Source of the DNA: Streptosporangium sp. NBC_01756
GTDB lineage: Bacteria > Actinomycetota > Actinomycetes > Streptosporangiales > Streptosporangiaceae
Length of the DNA stretch: 64,000 nucleotides
NCBI RefSeq assembly: GCF_035917975.1
Contig: NZ_CP109130.1
Span: 8,370,001 to 8,434,000 of the forward strand
Direction of reading: 5' to 3'
Shown here: in pieces, positions 41,648-49,571 of the stretch
Position numbering within the stretch: the stretch's first letter is position 1
Layout of the letters: every line of letters starts with the position of its first letter
The notes under the pieces: model-generated
What the model saw: the letters and a program-made list of their open reading frames with translations, nothing else
Databases searched by the model: none
What the model was told of the DNA's origin: nothing
Program-made: the position numbers and the translations under genes

Positions 41648-41677
41648 TTGACAGCCAGGTAATGCGGTGGTTACAAA
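41648..41677 (+). promoter_or_regulatory. Promoter of the sugar ABC transporter
   Basis: TTGACA and TACAAA are separated by 18 bp. The -35 is also the right arm of a TGTCA (41633) / TGACA (41649) dyad, so a repressor bound there would block the promoter. Confidence 0.6.
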
Positions 41678-41719
41678 CCAGAGACGGGGATCCGGCGGGG
41701 CGACGCACGGAGGTTAGCG

Positions 41720-42712
41720 ATGAAATCGACGACAAGGCTGGTCCTCGCGGCTGTGCTGGGTCTTTCCACCCTGACCGGCTGCTCGGCCGGTCAGGGTGGC
41801 CAGGGCGACGGACAGGGAGGTGGGGAGCCGGCGGCCGTCTCGGCTCCGGCGGCGGCCGGCACCTTTGCCGTCATCACCCACGCCGGTTCGGGAGACGCGT
41901 TCTGGGACGTGGTCAAGAACGGCGCCGAGGCCGCGGGCAAACGTTACGGCGTCACGGTGAGCTACCAGGGCGACGGCGACCCGGCACGCCAGTCCCAGCT
42001 CGTCGACCAGGCGGTGAGCCAGAAGGTCAACGGCATCGTGGTCTCCATGGCCAACCCGGACGCGCTGAAGGAGGCCATCGGCAAGGCCGTGACGGCGAAG
42101 ATCCCGGTGGTCACGATCAATTCCGGTGGGGACAGGTCCCGGGAGTTCGGCGCGATCACCCATGTCGGCCAGTCCGAGGACGTGGCCGGGCGGGGCGCGG
42201 GAGAGAAGCTGAAGGCCGAGGGCGTCACCAAGCTGCTCTGCGTCATCCACGAAGCCGGGAACGTGGGCCTCGACCAGCGCTGCAAGGGCGCGACCGAAGG
42301 CATGGGCGGCCCGGTCGAGCGACTCCAGGTGGACGTGGGCAACCTCGTCGACGCCACCTCCAAGATCAAGGCCAGGCTCCAGTCGGACACCTCCCTGAAC
42401 GGCGTGCTCACCCTGAATCCCGCGGTAGCCGTCGCCGCCCGTGACGCGATCGCCGACAGCGGCTCCAAGGCCAGGCTCGGCACCTTCGACCTGTCGGCCG
42501 ACGTGGTCGCCGCCATCAAGGACGGCGAGGTCCTGTTCGCCGTCGACCAGCAGCAGTATCTCCAGGGCTGGCTGCCGATCACCTTCCTGGTCCTCTACCG
42601 TGACAACCTCAACACCGTCGGCGGTGGCCTGCCGGTCAACACCGGCCCGGGGTTCGTCACCAAGGACAACGCCGAGCAGGTGGCCAAGCTCGCCGAGAGC
42701 GGCACCCGGTGA
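41720..42712 (+). CDS. Sugar ABC transporter substrate-binding lipoprotein (RbsB-like)
   Basis: The 330-residue protein has a lipoprotein signal ending LTGC with Cys21, a Gly/Gln/Ala-rich linker and a periplasmic-binding-protein type 1 domain. Motifs include TFAVITHAGSGDAFWDVVKNGAEAAGKRYGV and VDQAVSQKVNGIVVSMANPDALK. It should capture a monosaccharide or related polyol outside the membrane. GGAGG precedes the ATG. Its stop overlaps the permease start (GTGA). The ligand cannot be deduced. Confidence 0.92.
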   Translation: MKSTTRLVLAAVLGLSTLTGCSAGQGGQGDGQGGGEPAAVSAPAAAGTFAVITHAGSGDAFWDVVKNGAEAAGKRYGVTVSYQGDGDPARQSQLVDQAVSQKVNGIVVSMANPDALKEAIGKAVTAKIPVVTINSGGDRSREFGAITHVGQSEDVAGRGAGEKLKAEGVTKLLCVIHEAGNVGLDQRCKGATEGMGGPVERLQVDVGNLVDATSKIKARLQSDTSLNGVLTLNPAVAVAARDAIADSGSKARLGTFDLSADVVAAIKDGEVLFAVDQQQYLQGWLPITFLVLYRDNLNTVGGGLPVNTGPGFVTKDNAEQVAKLAESGTR

Positions 42713-43737
42713 CGGTGGCGGACGAGCGGCTCGCGCGCACCGGCCTGGCCCGGCGGCTGTTGATCCGGCCGGAGCTGGGCGCGGTGGTCGGCGCGGTCGC
42801 GGTCTTCGCGTTCTTCGCGAGCCAGTCGTCCACGTTCCGCTCGATCGAGGGCGTGGCCAACTGGCTGGACCCGGCCTCCACCCTCGGCATCATGGCGGTG
42901 GCGATCGCGCTGCTGATGATCGGTGGCGAGTTCGACCTGTCGGCGGGAGTGCTCACCGGCACCACCGGTCTGATCACGGTCGTCCTCGCCACCCGGTACG
43001 GCTTCGCGATCTGGACGGCGATGCTCGTCGCCCTCGCGGCGGCCCTGGTGATCGGCTTTCTGAACGGGCTGCTCGTGGTCCGCACCAGACTGCCGAGCTT
43101 CATCGTCACACTCGGCACCTTCCTGATGCTGCAGGGCGTCAACCTGGGCGTCACCAAGGCGCTGACCGGGACCGTCCAGGTCAGCGGGCTGCGCAGGGCC
43201 GAGGGATACGAGAGCGCGCGGGCCGTGCTGGCCGGGACCGTCCAGGTCGGCGGCACCGGCTTCCGGGTGGCCATCCTGTGGTGGCTGGGCGTCACCGCGC
43301 TGGCCACCTGGGTCCTCATGCGGACCAGGGCCGGAAACTGGATCTTCGCAGTGGGGGGCGACGACCAGGCCGCACGTGCCGTCGGAGTCCCCGCCGAACG
43401 GACGAAGATCGCGCTGTTCGTGACGACCGCGGGGGCCGCCTGGCTGGTCGGCTCGATCATGGCGCTGCGCTTCACCTCGGTGCAGGCCAACTCGGGCATC
43501 GGCCAGGAGTTCGTCTACATCATCGCGGCGGTGATCGGCGGCTGCCTGCTGACCGGCGGATACGGCTCCGCGATCGGTGCCGCGATCGGTGCCGTGATCT
43601 TCGGCATGGCCGACAAGGGCATCGTGTTCGCCGGCTGGGACGCAGACTGGTTCACGTTCTTTCTGGGCGCGATGCTGCTGCTGGCGACCCTCGCCAACCG
43701 GCTCGTCCGTCGTTACGCGGAGGAGGCGAAACCTTGA
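42709..43737 (+). CDS. Sugar ABC transporter permease (RbsC-like)
   Basis: The 342-residue membrane protein is of the branched RbsC/AraH type: GIMAVAIALLMIGGEFDLSAGVLTG is the signature near the N-terminus, followed by GLLVVRTRLPSFIVTLGTFLMLQG and IGGCLLTGGYGSAIGAAIGAVIFG. About eight to ten hydrophobic segments are seen. It forms the membrane channel for the binding protein upstream. The GTG start overlaps the preceding stop and its own stop overlaps a TTG start, so all three genes are coupled. Confidence 0.92.
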   Translation: MTVADERLARTGLARRLLIRPELGAVVGAVAVFAFFASQSSTFRSIEGVANWLDPASTLGIMAVAIALLMIGGEFDLSAGVLTGTTGLITVVLATRYGFAIWTAMLVALAAALVIGFLNGLLVVRTRLPSFIVTLGTFLMLQGVNLGVTKALTGTVQVSGLRRAEGYESARAVLAGTVQVGGTGFRVAILWWLGVTALATWVLMRTRAGNWIFAVGGDDQAARAVGVPAERTKIALFVTTAGAAWLVGSIMALRFTSVQANSGIGQEFVYIIAAVIGGCLLTGGYGSAIGAAIGAVIFGMADKGIVFAGWDADWFTFFLGAMLLLATLANRLVRRYAEEAKP

Positions 43738-44651
43738 CCGGAACCGACGGAGGTTCCCCGGACGCCGTGCCCGAGCGGCCTGAGCCGATCGAGGGCACGG
43801 CCGGCGGACCCGCGCAGGCGGCCCCCGGCACGGACACGCCGGGAGGGGCGGGCGCAGACGGGGCCGCCCCCTGCCTCCTGGAGGTCCGAGCCGCGGGGAA
43901 GACGTTCGGCGGCGTGATCGCGCTGCGGGACGTCTCCATGCGGGTGTGCCCGGGGGAGGTGACCTGCGTCCTGGGTGACAACGGGGCGGGCAAGTCCACG
44001 CTGATCAAGATCTTGTCGGGCGTGCACCCGCCGGACTCGGGGGAGTATCTGGTGGACGGGGCGCTCGCTGCCTTCACCAGCCCCCGCGACGCCCTCGACC
44101 GGGGCATCGCGACGGTCTATCAGGACCTGGCGATGGTCCCGCTGATGTCGGTCTGGCGGAACTTCTTCCTCGGCTCGGAGCCGGTGCTCGGCCGTGGCCC
44201 GCTACGCCGTTTCGACGTGGCCGGGGCCAGGCGGGTGGTCCGCGAGAAACTGCACTCCATGGGCATCGACATCCGCGACGTCGACCAGCCGATGGGCACC
44301 CTGTCCGGCGGCGAACGGCAGTCCGTGGCCATCGCCCGTGCCGTCCACTTCGGTGCCCGCGTGCTCATCCTGGACGAGCCGACCTCCGCCCTGGGGGTCA
44401 AGCAGGCCGGGGTCGTGCTCCGCTACATCGCCCAGGCCCGCGACCGGGGACTGGGGGTCGTCTTCATCACCCACAACCCCCATCACGCCTACCCGATCGG
44501 CGATCGGTTCCTGCTGCTCAACCGGGGCGCGAGCCTCGGTGAGTACGGCAAGGAGGACATCACCCGCGAGGAGTTGACCTCCCTGATGGCGGGCGGAGCC
44601 GAACTCGCCCAGCTCGCCCACGAACTGAGCCGGGGCGAGCCGTCCGGATGA
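43734..44651 (+). CDS. Sugar ABC transporter ATP-binding protein (single ABC domain)
   Basis: The 305-residue ATPase has Walker A GDNGAGKST, signature LSGGERQS and Walker B VLILDEPTSALG. The first 45 residues are an acidic, Pro/Gly-rich extension. Most ribose-type importers use a fused double ABC protein; this is the single-domain version. TTG 43734 with GGAGG upstream overlaps the permease stop (TTGA) and is preferred. A start closer to the ABC domain cannot be excluded. It completes the transporter operon. Confidence 0.9.
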   Translation: MTGTDGGSPDAVPERPEPIEGTAGGPAQAAPGTDTPGGAGADGAAPCLLEVRAAGKTFGGVIALRDVSMRVCPGEVTCVLGDNGAGKSTLIKILSGVHPPDSGEYLVDGALAAFTSPRDALDRGIATVYQDLAMVPLMSVWRNFFLGSEPVLGRGPLRRFDVAGARRVVREKLHSMGIDIRDVDQPMGTLSGGERQSVAIARAVHFGARVLILDEPTSALGVKQAGVVLRYIAQARDRGLGVVFITHNPHHAYPIGDRFLLLNRGASLGEYGKEDITREELTSLMAGGAELAQLAHELSRGEPSG

Positions 44652-44724
44652 GCGTCCGCGGCGTGGCACGGGGTGGTGTGACCTTGCGCCGGGACTCGGC
44701 GGACCTCATGCCGGCCACCGGAGG

Positions 44725-44764
44725 GGCACGGCTCGACAGGGCACGGTTCGACAGGGCACGGGAC
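44725..44764. repeat. Imperfect 15-bp tandem repeat
   Basis: GGCACGGCTCGACAG is followed by GGCACGGTTCGACAG and a partial third copy (GGCACGGGAC). It lies between the transporter operon and the yigZ-like gene. Confidence 0.6.
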
Positions 44765-44813
44765 GCCCGGACCGTCCATCCGGGCGATCCGCACTCGTCG
44801 GTAGCCTGTCCGG

Positions 44814-45443
44814 GTGGCTGCGCCGTACCTCACGTTGGAAGACGTCATCGAGCACGAGACCGAGATCAAGCGATCACGGTTCATCTGCGCGATCGCCCCG
44901 GTGGCCTCGGAGGAGGCCGCCAGGGAGTTCCTCGCCGAACGCAGGCGGCTGTACGGCGACGCCACGCACAACTGCTCCGCCTACGTGATCGGCGGGGACC
45001 GGCCGGCCCAGAAGGCCGACGACGACGGAGAGCCCGGTGGCACGGCCGGGATCCCGATGCTGGAGACGCTGCTGCGCCGCGGGCTCGGTGACGTGGTGGC
45101 GGTGGTCACGCGCTACTACGGCGGGGTCAAGCTCGGTGCGGGCGGCCTGGTCCGGGCGTACGGCTCGGCGGTCGGCAAGACCCTGGACCTCGCGGAGCTG
45201 GTCGCGATGGTGCCCGCCAGGATCGTGTCGGTGACCGTGGACCACCTCCGGGCGGGGCGGCTGGAGAACGACCTGCGGGTCTCGCCGTACGAGGTCAGGG
45301 AGGTCGTCTACGGCGCCGAGGTCGGTTTCCGGGTCGCGGTGCGGGAGACGGACCTTGCCGGCTTCCTCGACTGGGTCGCCACGCTGACGGCAGGCCGGGC
45401 GATCCTCGAGACCGGGGAGACGGTCTATCTCGGGGAGACCTGA
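44814..45443 (+). CDS. YigZ/IMPACT family protein
   Basis: The 209-residue protein has the UPF0029/IMPACT pattern: EIKRSRFICAIAPVASEEAAREFLAE, DATHNCSAYVIGG, DDDGEPGGTAGIPMLETL and VTRYYGGVKLGAGGLVRAYGSA. A C-terminal YigZ domain ends in ETGETVYLGET. Eukaryotic IMPACT modulates translation control; the bacterial role is uncertain. The start is GTG 44814. It stands alone. Confidence 0.9.
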   Translation: MAAPYLTLEDVIEHETEIKRSRFICAIAPVASEEAAREFLAERRRLYGDATHNCSAYVIGGDRPAQKADDDGEPGGTAGIPMLETLLRRGLGDVVAVVTRYYGGVKLGAGGLVRAYGSAVGKTLDLAELVAMVPARIVSVTVDHLRAGRLENDLRVSPYEVREVVYGAEVGFRVAVRETDLAGFLDWVATLTAGRAILETGETVYLGET

Positions 45444-45785
45444 CCGGGGCCTGTCCGAGACCGCGTCCGGACGTCACCTGCCCTACCGGGGTGAATATGG
45501 GATGGATCACACGCTGTCGGGGAACTTTACCGCCCCCGGGTCCACCGGCCCTGTCCACCCCGCGTCGCGATCCGGTCTCCCGTACCCGGTCACCGCCCTC
45601 CTCTGCTCTCCGAAGAGTCGGCTGACCTGCGCAGATCCGTAAATTCGCCGGCCTTGCGGCTCGGCGCCTCCGGCTGCGTGGCCGAGGCTGGGGTTTTCCC
45701 CAGCCCGCACCCTGGGGTGTGTGCAGGGTGCACTGGATGGTGATCCTCATTTTCGACACATCAAGGTTTCTTTAGCCTTGTCGCC
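45444..45785. other. Intergenic region with paired hairpins
   Basis: The 342-bp gap between the yigZ-like and second dedA genes holds two adjacent perfect hairpins (45686-45731). No gene is seen. The start of dedA at 45786 lacks a clear ribosome site, and TTTAGCC about 14 bases upstream may be part of a -10. Confidence 0.45.
45686..45731. repeat. Two adjacent perfect hairpins
   Basis: GGCTGGGG-TTTT-CCCCAGCC (45686-45705) is followed one base later by GCACCCTG (45707-45714) pairing with CAGGGTGC (45724-45731). No T-run follows. They could terminate transcription or fold in the dedA leader. Confidence 0.6.
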
Positions 45786-46424
45786 ATGAGTGCAACCGAT
45801 GTCGGCGGTATCGCCGGGTGGGCGATCGACCTTATGGAGATCCTGGGAGCGCCCGGGGCCGGTGTGGCGATCGCCCTGGAGAACCTGTTCCCGCCGCTGC
45901 CGAGCGAGGTGATCCTCCCGCTGGCCGGGTTCACCGCCAACAAGGGGAACATGACCCTGTTCGACGCCATTCTGTGGACCACCCTGGGGTCCGTGGTCGG
46001 CGCGTTGGCGCTTTACGGGATCGGAGCGCTGCTGGGCCGCGAGCGGGTGGTGGCCATCGCCGGGAAGCTCCCCCTGATCAGTGTCTCCGACATCGAGAAG
46101 ACCGAGGCCTGGTTCGCCAGGCACGGCAGGAAGACCGTCTTCTTCGGCCGGATGATCCCCATCTTCCGCAGCCTCATCTCGATCCCGGCCGGAGTCGAGC
46201 GCATGCCGGTGGGGGTCTTCACCCTCCTCACCGCGTTGGGCAGCCTCATCTGGAACACGATCTTCGTGATGGCCGGATACCTGCTGGGAGAGAACTGGTC
46301 GCTGGTCGAGGACTACGCCGGGATCCTGTCCAAGGCCGTGCTGGGCGTCGTGGCGCTCGCTGTGGTGACCTTCGTCGTGGTCCGGTTGAAGGACAGGCGC
46401 AAGGGCCGGCACCACGCGCGATGA
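45786..46424 (+). CDS. DedA family membrane protein (second copy)
   Basis: The 212-residue membrane protein matches DedA: ALENLFPPLPSEVILPLAGF, GRERVVAIAGKLPLI, FFGRMIPIFRSLISIPAGVERM and a long hydrophobic C-terminal helix before a basic tail. It is only distantly similar to the copy at 25006, so the two are old paralogues rather than a recent duplication. Family role: lipid scrambling and envelope homeostasis. ATG 45786 is used. Divergent from nothing, it is followed by the leftward menF gene. Confidence 0.9.
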   Translation: MSATDVGGIAGWAIDLMEILGAPGAGVAIALENLFPPLPSEVILPLAGFTANKGNMTLFDAILWTTLGSVVGALALYGIGALLGRERVVAIAGKLPLISVSDIEKTEAWFARHGRKTVFFGRMIPIFRSLISIPAGVERMPVGVFTLLTALGSLIWNTIFVMAGYLLGENWSLVEDYAGILSKAVLGVVALAVVTFVVVRLKDRRKGRHHAR

Positions 46425-46541
46425 TCACGGTGACGGGAGCAGGCCGGTACTGACTACTGACGGGACTCGCGCCCGGGGTCCTCTCGACGCCGGTCGAGGC
46501 GCTCTTCCTCCTGATGGCGGCGTCGGCTCCGCGAAGGTGTC

Positions 46542-47771
46542 TCAGCCTTCCAGGGCGTACTGCATCACGCGGAACTTGGCCTGGGCCTCGGCGAGCTCCG
46601 AGGCCGGCACGGAGTCGCCCATGATGCCGCAGCCGGCGAACAGGCGCGCCCGGGAACCCTCGACCTGGGCGCAGCGCAGCGCGATGCCCCACTCGCCGTC
46701 GCCCCGGGCGTCGATCCAGCCGACCGGACCGGCGTAACCGGCGCGATCCATCCCCTCCAACTCGCGGATGACGCCGAGCGCCGTTCCCGTGGGGGTGCCG
46801 CCGACGGCGGCGGTCGGGTGCATGGCCGCCACCACGTCGAGGACCGAGGCGCCGTCCGCCAGCCGACCCGTCACCGGACTGGCCAGGTGCTGGACATTGG
46901 ACAGGAGGAGGAGCTCGGGCTCCTCGGGCACTTTCAGCTCCGAGCAGAGCGGGCTCAGTGACTCCCGGACCGACTCCACCGCGCAGGTGTGCTCGTAGCG
47001 GTCCTTCTCCGAGGCGAACAGGGCGGCACCGCGCGCCTCGTCGTCCGCCTGATCGGTGCCCCTGGAGGCCGTTCCGGCCAGCACCAGTGACTCGATCGTC
47101 TCGCCGGTGTGCCGGACCAGCAGCTCGGGGGTGGCACCGACCAGACCGGCGCAGGAGAAGGTGTAGCACTCCGGGTAGCGCCGGGCCAGACGTGCCAGCA
47201 GCAGGCGGACGTCGATCTCCCGCTCGGCCGTGGCGGTCAGGTCACGGGCGAGCACCGCCTTCTCCAGGCGGCCCGACCTGATCTGCCGTACGGCGCGTGC
47301 CACGGCGTGCTCCCACTCGGGAGCGGTCAGGCTGCCGTCGCCGTAGCGGATCCTGCCGGGGTCGCGCAGCGGGGTGATCAGGTCGAGCCGCTCCTCGCCG
47401 AGCGTGGTCAGCCAGGCGCGGCCGTCGCGGCGGGCCAGGACGACCTGCGGCACGACGAGGACCGAACCCTGGGCGTCCGGGTCGAAGGTGAACGAGCCGA
47501 AGGCCACCGGACCCGAGCCGGGGGCGCCCACCTCGTCGTCGACGTAGGCCTCGCCGAAGATGGCCGACAGCCAGGCGCGGGCCCACTCGAAACGCCTGGG
47601 ACCAGGTGGCACGGTCACCCGTGCGGCCTCCCCCCAGGCCACCAGACCCTCGCCATGCCTGATCCAGGCGTAGGGGGCGGCCTCGGGAAGTCGCGCGAGC
47701 AGGTCACCGGAGTCGGCGACGAGTGTGGTTTTCACCACGAGGGGACGGGTCAATCCGAGCGCGACACTCAC
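46542..47771 (-). CDS. menF: Isochorismate synthase
   Basis: The 409-residue chorismate-binding enzyme converts chorismate to isochorismate, the input for MenD. Visible motifs are GATPELLVRHTGETIESLVLAGTASRG, LSNVQHLASPVTGRLADG, MHPTAAVGGTPTG and FAGCGIMGDSVPASELAEAQAKF. An entC-type siderophore role is less likely, since no siderophore genes are near and menB, menD and menE lie 22 kb away. GTG 47771 has no ribosome site, but TAGAGT lies six bases upstream, suggesting a leaderless transcript as for menE. Confidence 0.9.
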   Translation of the reverse strand: MSVALGLTRPLVVKTTLVADSGDLLARLPEAAPYAWIRHGEGLVAWGEAARVTVPPGPRRFEWARAWLSAIFGEAYVDDEVGAPGSGPVAFGSFTFDPDAQGSVLVVPQVVLARRDGRAWLTTLGEERLDLITPLRDPGRIRYGDGSLTAPEWEHAVARAVRQIRSGRLEKAVLARDLTATAEREIDVRLLLARLARRYPECYTFSCAGLVGATPELLVRHTGETIESLVLAGTASRGTDQADDEARGAALFASEKDRYEHTCAVESVRESLSPLCSELKVPEEPELLLLSNVQHLASPVTGRLADGASVLDVVAAMHPTAAVGGTPTGTALGVIRELEGMDRAGYAGPVGWIDARGDGEWGIALRCAQVEGSRARLFAGCGIMGDSVPASELAEAQAKFRVMQYALEG

Positions 47772-47947
47772 CGGAATACTCTATGCCGGAAACTGAACGT
47801 GTTCGACGGCTATTGCCCACTCCGCCCGGCGGACCGCACGGCCGCCACGCTCCGTCAAGAAAACCAAGGCACCCGGTCAACGGAGAGCACCTCGCTGTCC
47901 TGCGGTGATACATCCGAAGCGGACCTGATCTCTCAGCCGGAGGTGCC

Positions 47948-48817
47948 ATGGCTCGCAGGACTGTGACCGCATTCACAGGGGTCGTGGCGCTCACGGCCGC
48001 CTGGGTGACCCCATCGGCGGCCGTGAGCGCCGCCGGTCCGTGGCGGCCCGTGGTGATGGCCGCCACCGGCGACTCGATCAGCGCCGGGTTCAATGCCTGC
48101 GGCTGGTACGTCACCTGCGCCTCGCGCTCCTGGACCTCGGGCGACGGCCAGGCCGTCCTGAGCCACTACCTCAGGTTCCGGAGCCTGGACGAGGCCATCA
48201 CCGGGCACAACGTGAACCTCGCCGTCCCCGGCGCGACCAGCGCCAACCTCGCCGGGCAGATGGCCGGGGCCGTCGCGCGGCGCGCCGACTACGTGACGGT
48301 CCTGATCGGGGCCCAGGACGCCTGTGTGTCCGAGGAGCGGCTGATGACCCCGGTGGCGGTCTACCAGAGCCGGGTGGCCGAGGCGTTGCAGCTGTTTCGG
48401 ACCGGACGCCCCGGTGGCAGGGTGTTCGTGGCGAGCATCCCCGACCTCAAGCGGCTCTGGCGGGTCGGCAGGGACAACGTGGTGGCACGCGGATTCTGGT
48501 CGATCGGCCGGATCTGCCCCACCATGCTGGCCCGGCCCACCTCGAACGCCCCGGCGGACCGGGCCCGCCGCGACCGGGTGCGCGACCGGGTCATCGCCTA
48601 CAACGCCGCCTTGGCCAGGGTCTGCGCCGCGTACGGCCCGGCCTGCAGGTTCGACGGCGACGCCCTGTTCACCACCCGGTTCACGCTGGACCACCTCAGC
48701 AGATGGGACTTCTTCCACCCCAATGCCGCAGGCCAGCAACTGATCGCCCAGCGGACTTTCGAGGCGGTCCGGGACTGGGCCGGTGCGCCCGTGTGGGATC
48801 CCGGGATCCGGCCCTGA
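47948..48817 (+). CDS. Secreted SGNH/GDSL hydrolase
   Basis: The 289-residue protein has a signal peptide (MARRTVTAFTGVVALTAAW, cleavage after Ala-rich stretch) and an SGNH hydrolase domain. Block I GDSISAGF holds the serine, a Gly in NLAVPGATSANL and Asp-His in WDFFHPN complete the site. The likely role is an extracellular esterase or lipase. Several cysteines (CGWYVTCASRS, ICPT, VCAAYGPAC) could form disulfides. GGAGGTG precedes the ATG. Confidence 0.9.
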   Translation: MARRTVTAFTGVVALTAAWVTPSAAVSAAGPWRPVVMAATGDSISAGFNACGWYVTCASRSWTSGDGQAVLSHYLRFRSLDEAITGHNVNLAVPGATSANLAGQMAGAVARRADYVTVLIGAQDACVSEERLMTPVAVYQSRVAEALQLFRTGRPGGRVFVASIPDLKRLWRVGRDNVVARGFWSIGRICPTMLARPTSNAPADRARRDRVRDRVIAYNAALARVCAAYGPACRFDGDALFTTRFTLDHLSRWDFFHPNAAGQQLIAQRTFEAVRDWAGAPVWDPGIRP

Positions 48818-48894
48818 CCCGGTGCCCGCCCGGCTCGAAGGCCTCCTCCCGGCGGACCGGCGGGGAGAGGCCGGGTCTGCCCCGGCGAGAGCCG

Positions 48895-48935
48895 GGGCGC
48901 GGTCCGGCGACGTGCCTCGCCGCCGGACCGCGCCC
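48895..48935. terminator. 15-bp perfect hairpin between convergent genes
   Basis: The arms 48895-48909 and 48921-48935 are perfectly complementary over 15 bp with an 11-base loop. It lies between the SGNH hydrolase stop and the convergent I36 gene and may stop transcription from both sides, although no T-run follows. Confidence 0.65.
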
Positions 48936-49017
48936 TGCGGTCGTTGCGGGACGGCTCAGGTGAGGGGGCCGCCTGTCCCGGCCCGCGCGGGAGAAGAACG
49001 TGCGGCCGGAGTGGCCG

Positions 49018-49422
49018 TCAGCAGGTGCCGCTGCGGTCCACGGCGTCGATCCTCCTGCCGAAGTTGGTGTCGTAGGCCTTGGCGTAGTCGCCGATGTTCA
49101 CCCTGCGCCGCTCGGCCGGATCCCAGTCGATGAAGCAGGCCGGCGCGTTCGCGTAGAAGGAGTAGACGTGGTCGTGCAGGTTGGAGGGCATGTCGCGGTA
49201 GCCGCTCGAAGGCGTCCACCGCCAGGGTGTGCCGTTGTAGTTGCGGTCGTGCCAGAAGCAGACCTCGCCGCTTCCGCACTGCTCGGCGGCCCGCTGGAGT
49301 GCCGCGGCCTGCCCGGTGGGGGAGCCCGGTTCCGCCTGCGCGGGGGTGGTGAAGCCCGCGCACAGCAGGCCGGCGGCGGTGACTGCGGCAGCGAGGCGTG
49401 CTTTCCGGATGGCTGATCTCAC
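49018..49422 (-). CDS. Secreted peptidase inhibitor family I36 protein
   Basis: The 134-residue secreted protein has a signal peptide ending TTPAQA and the I36 (SMPI-like) beta/gamma-crystallin-type pattern. It reads CGSGEVCFWHDRNYNG, then WTPSSGYRDMPSNLHDHVYSFYANAPACFIDWDPAERR. Cysteines are paired as expected for disulfides. Family members inhibit metalloproteases outside the cell or only share the fold. Two matching operator-like palindromes lie 60-95 bp upstream. Confidence 0.85.
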   Translation of the reverse strand: MRSAIRKARLAAAVTAAGLLCAGFTTPAQAEPGSPTGQAAALQRAAEQCGSGEVCFWHDRNYNGTPWRWTPSSGYRDMPSNLHDHVYSFYANAPACFIDWDPAERRRVNIGDYAKAYDTNFGRRIDAVDRSGTC

Positions 49423-49481
49423 GATGAGTCCTCTGGTCGGGGGCTTGCTGTCATCCGGACGATGGTCCCCCGACCACGCCT

Positions 49482-49517
49482 GTCACTGCAAGTGACTTTA
49501 TTATTACTGAAAGTAAT
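49482..49517. promoter_or_regulatory. Pair of matching 15-bp palindromes
   Basis: GTCACTGCAAGTGAC (49482-49496) and ATTACTGAAAGTAAT (49503-49517) are each perfect 6-3-6 inverted repeats sharing the core ACTG-N-AAGT. Centres are 21 bp apart, two helical turns. They precede the I36 gene. Confidence 0.65.
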
Positions 49518-49571
49518 GATGGTCGCGACGACTCGTTGGGGAGGGATGGGCGAGCCGTCTCCCGGCTGAGC

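Larger units (their letters stand above)
41314..41719. other. Divergent regulatory region, sulfotransferase / ABC transporter
   Basis: This 406-bp region has no credible gene. It holds an inverted repeat next to the sulfotransferase start (41320-41343), a perfect palindrome (41620-41634) and a good promoter for the transporter with a dyad over its -35 (41633-41677). Both ends are AT-rich. Confidence 0.55.

Noticed and set aside
46483..46500. Short dyad CTCGAC-GCCG-GTCGAG as terminator of the second dedA gene
   Set aside because: Stem of only six base pairs without a T-run in very GC-rich DNA; not distinguishable from chance.
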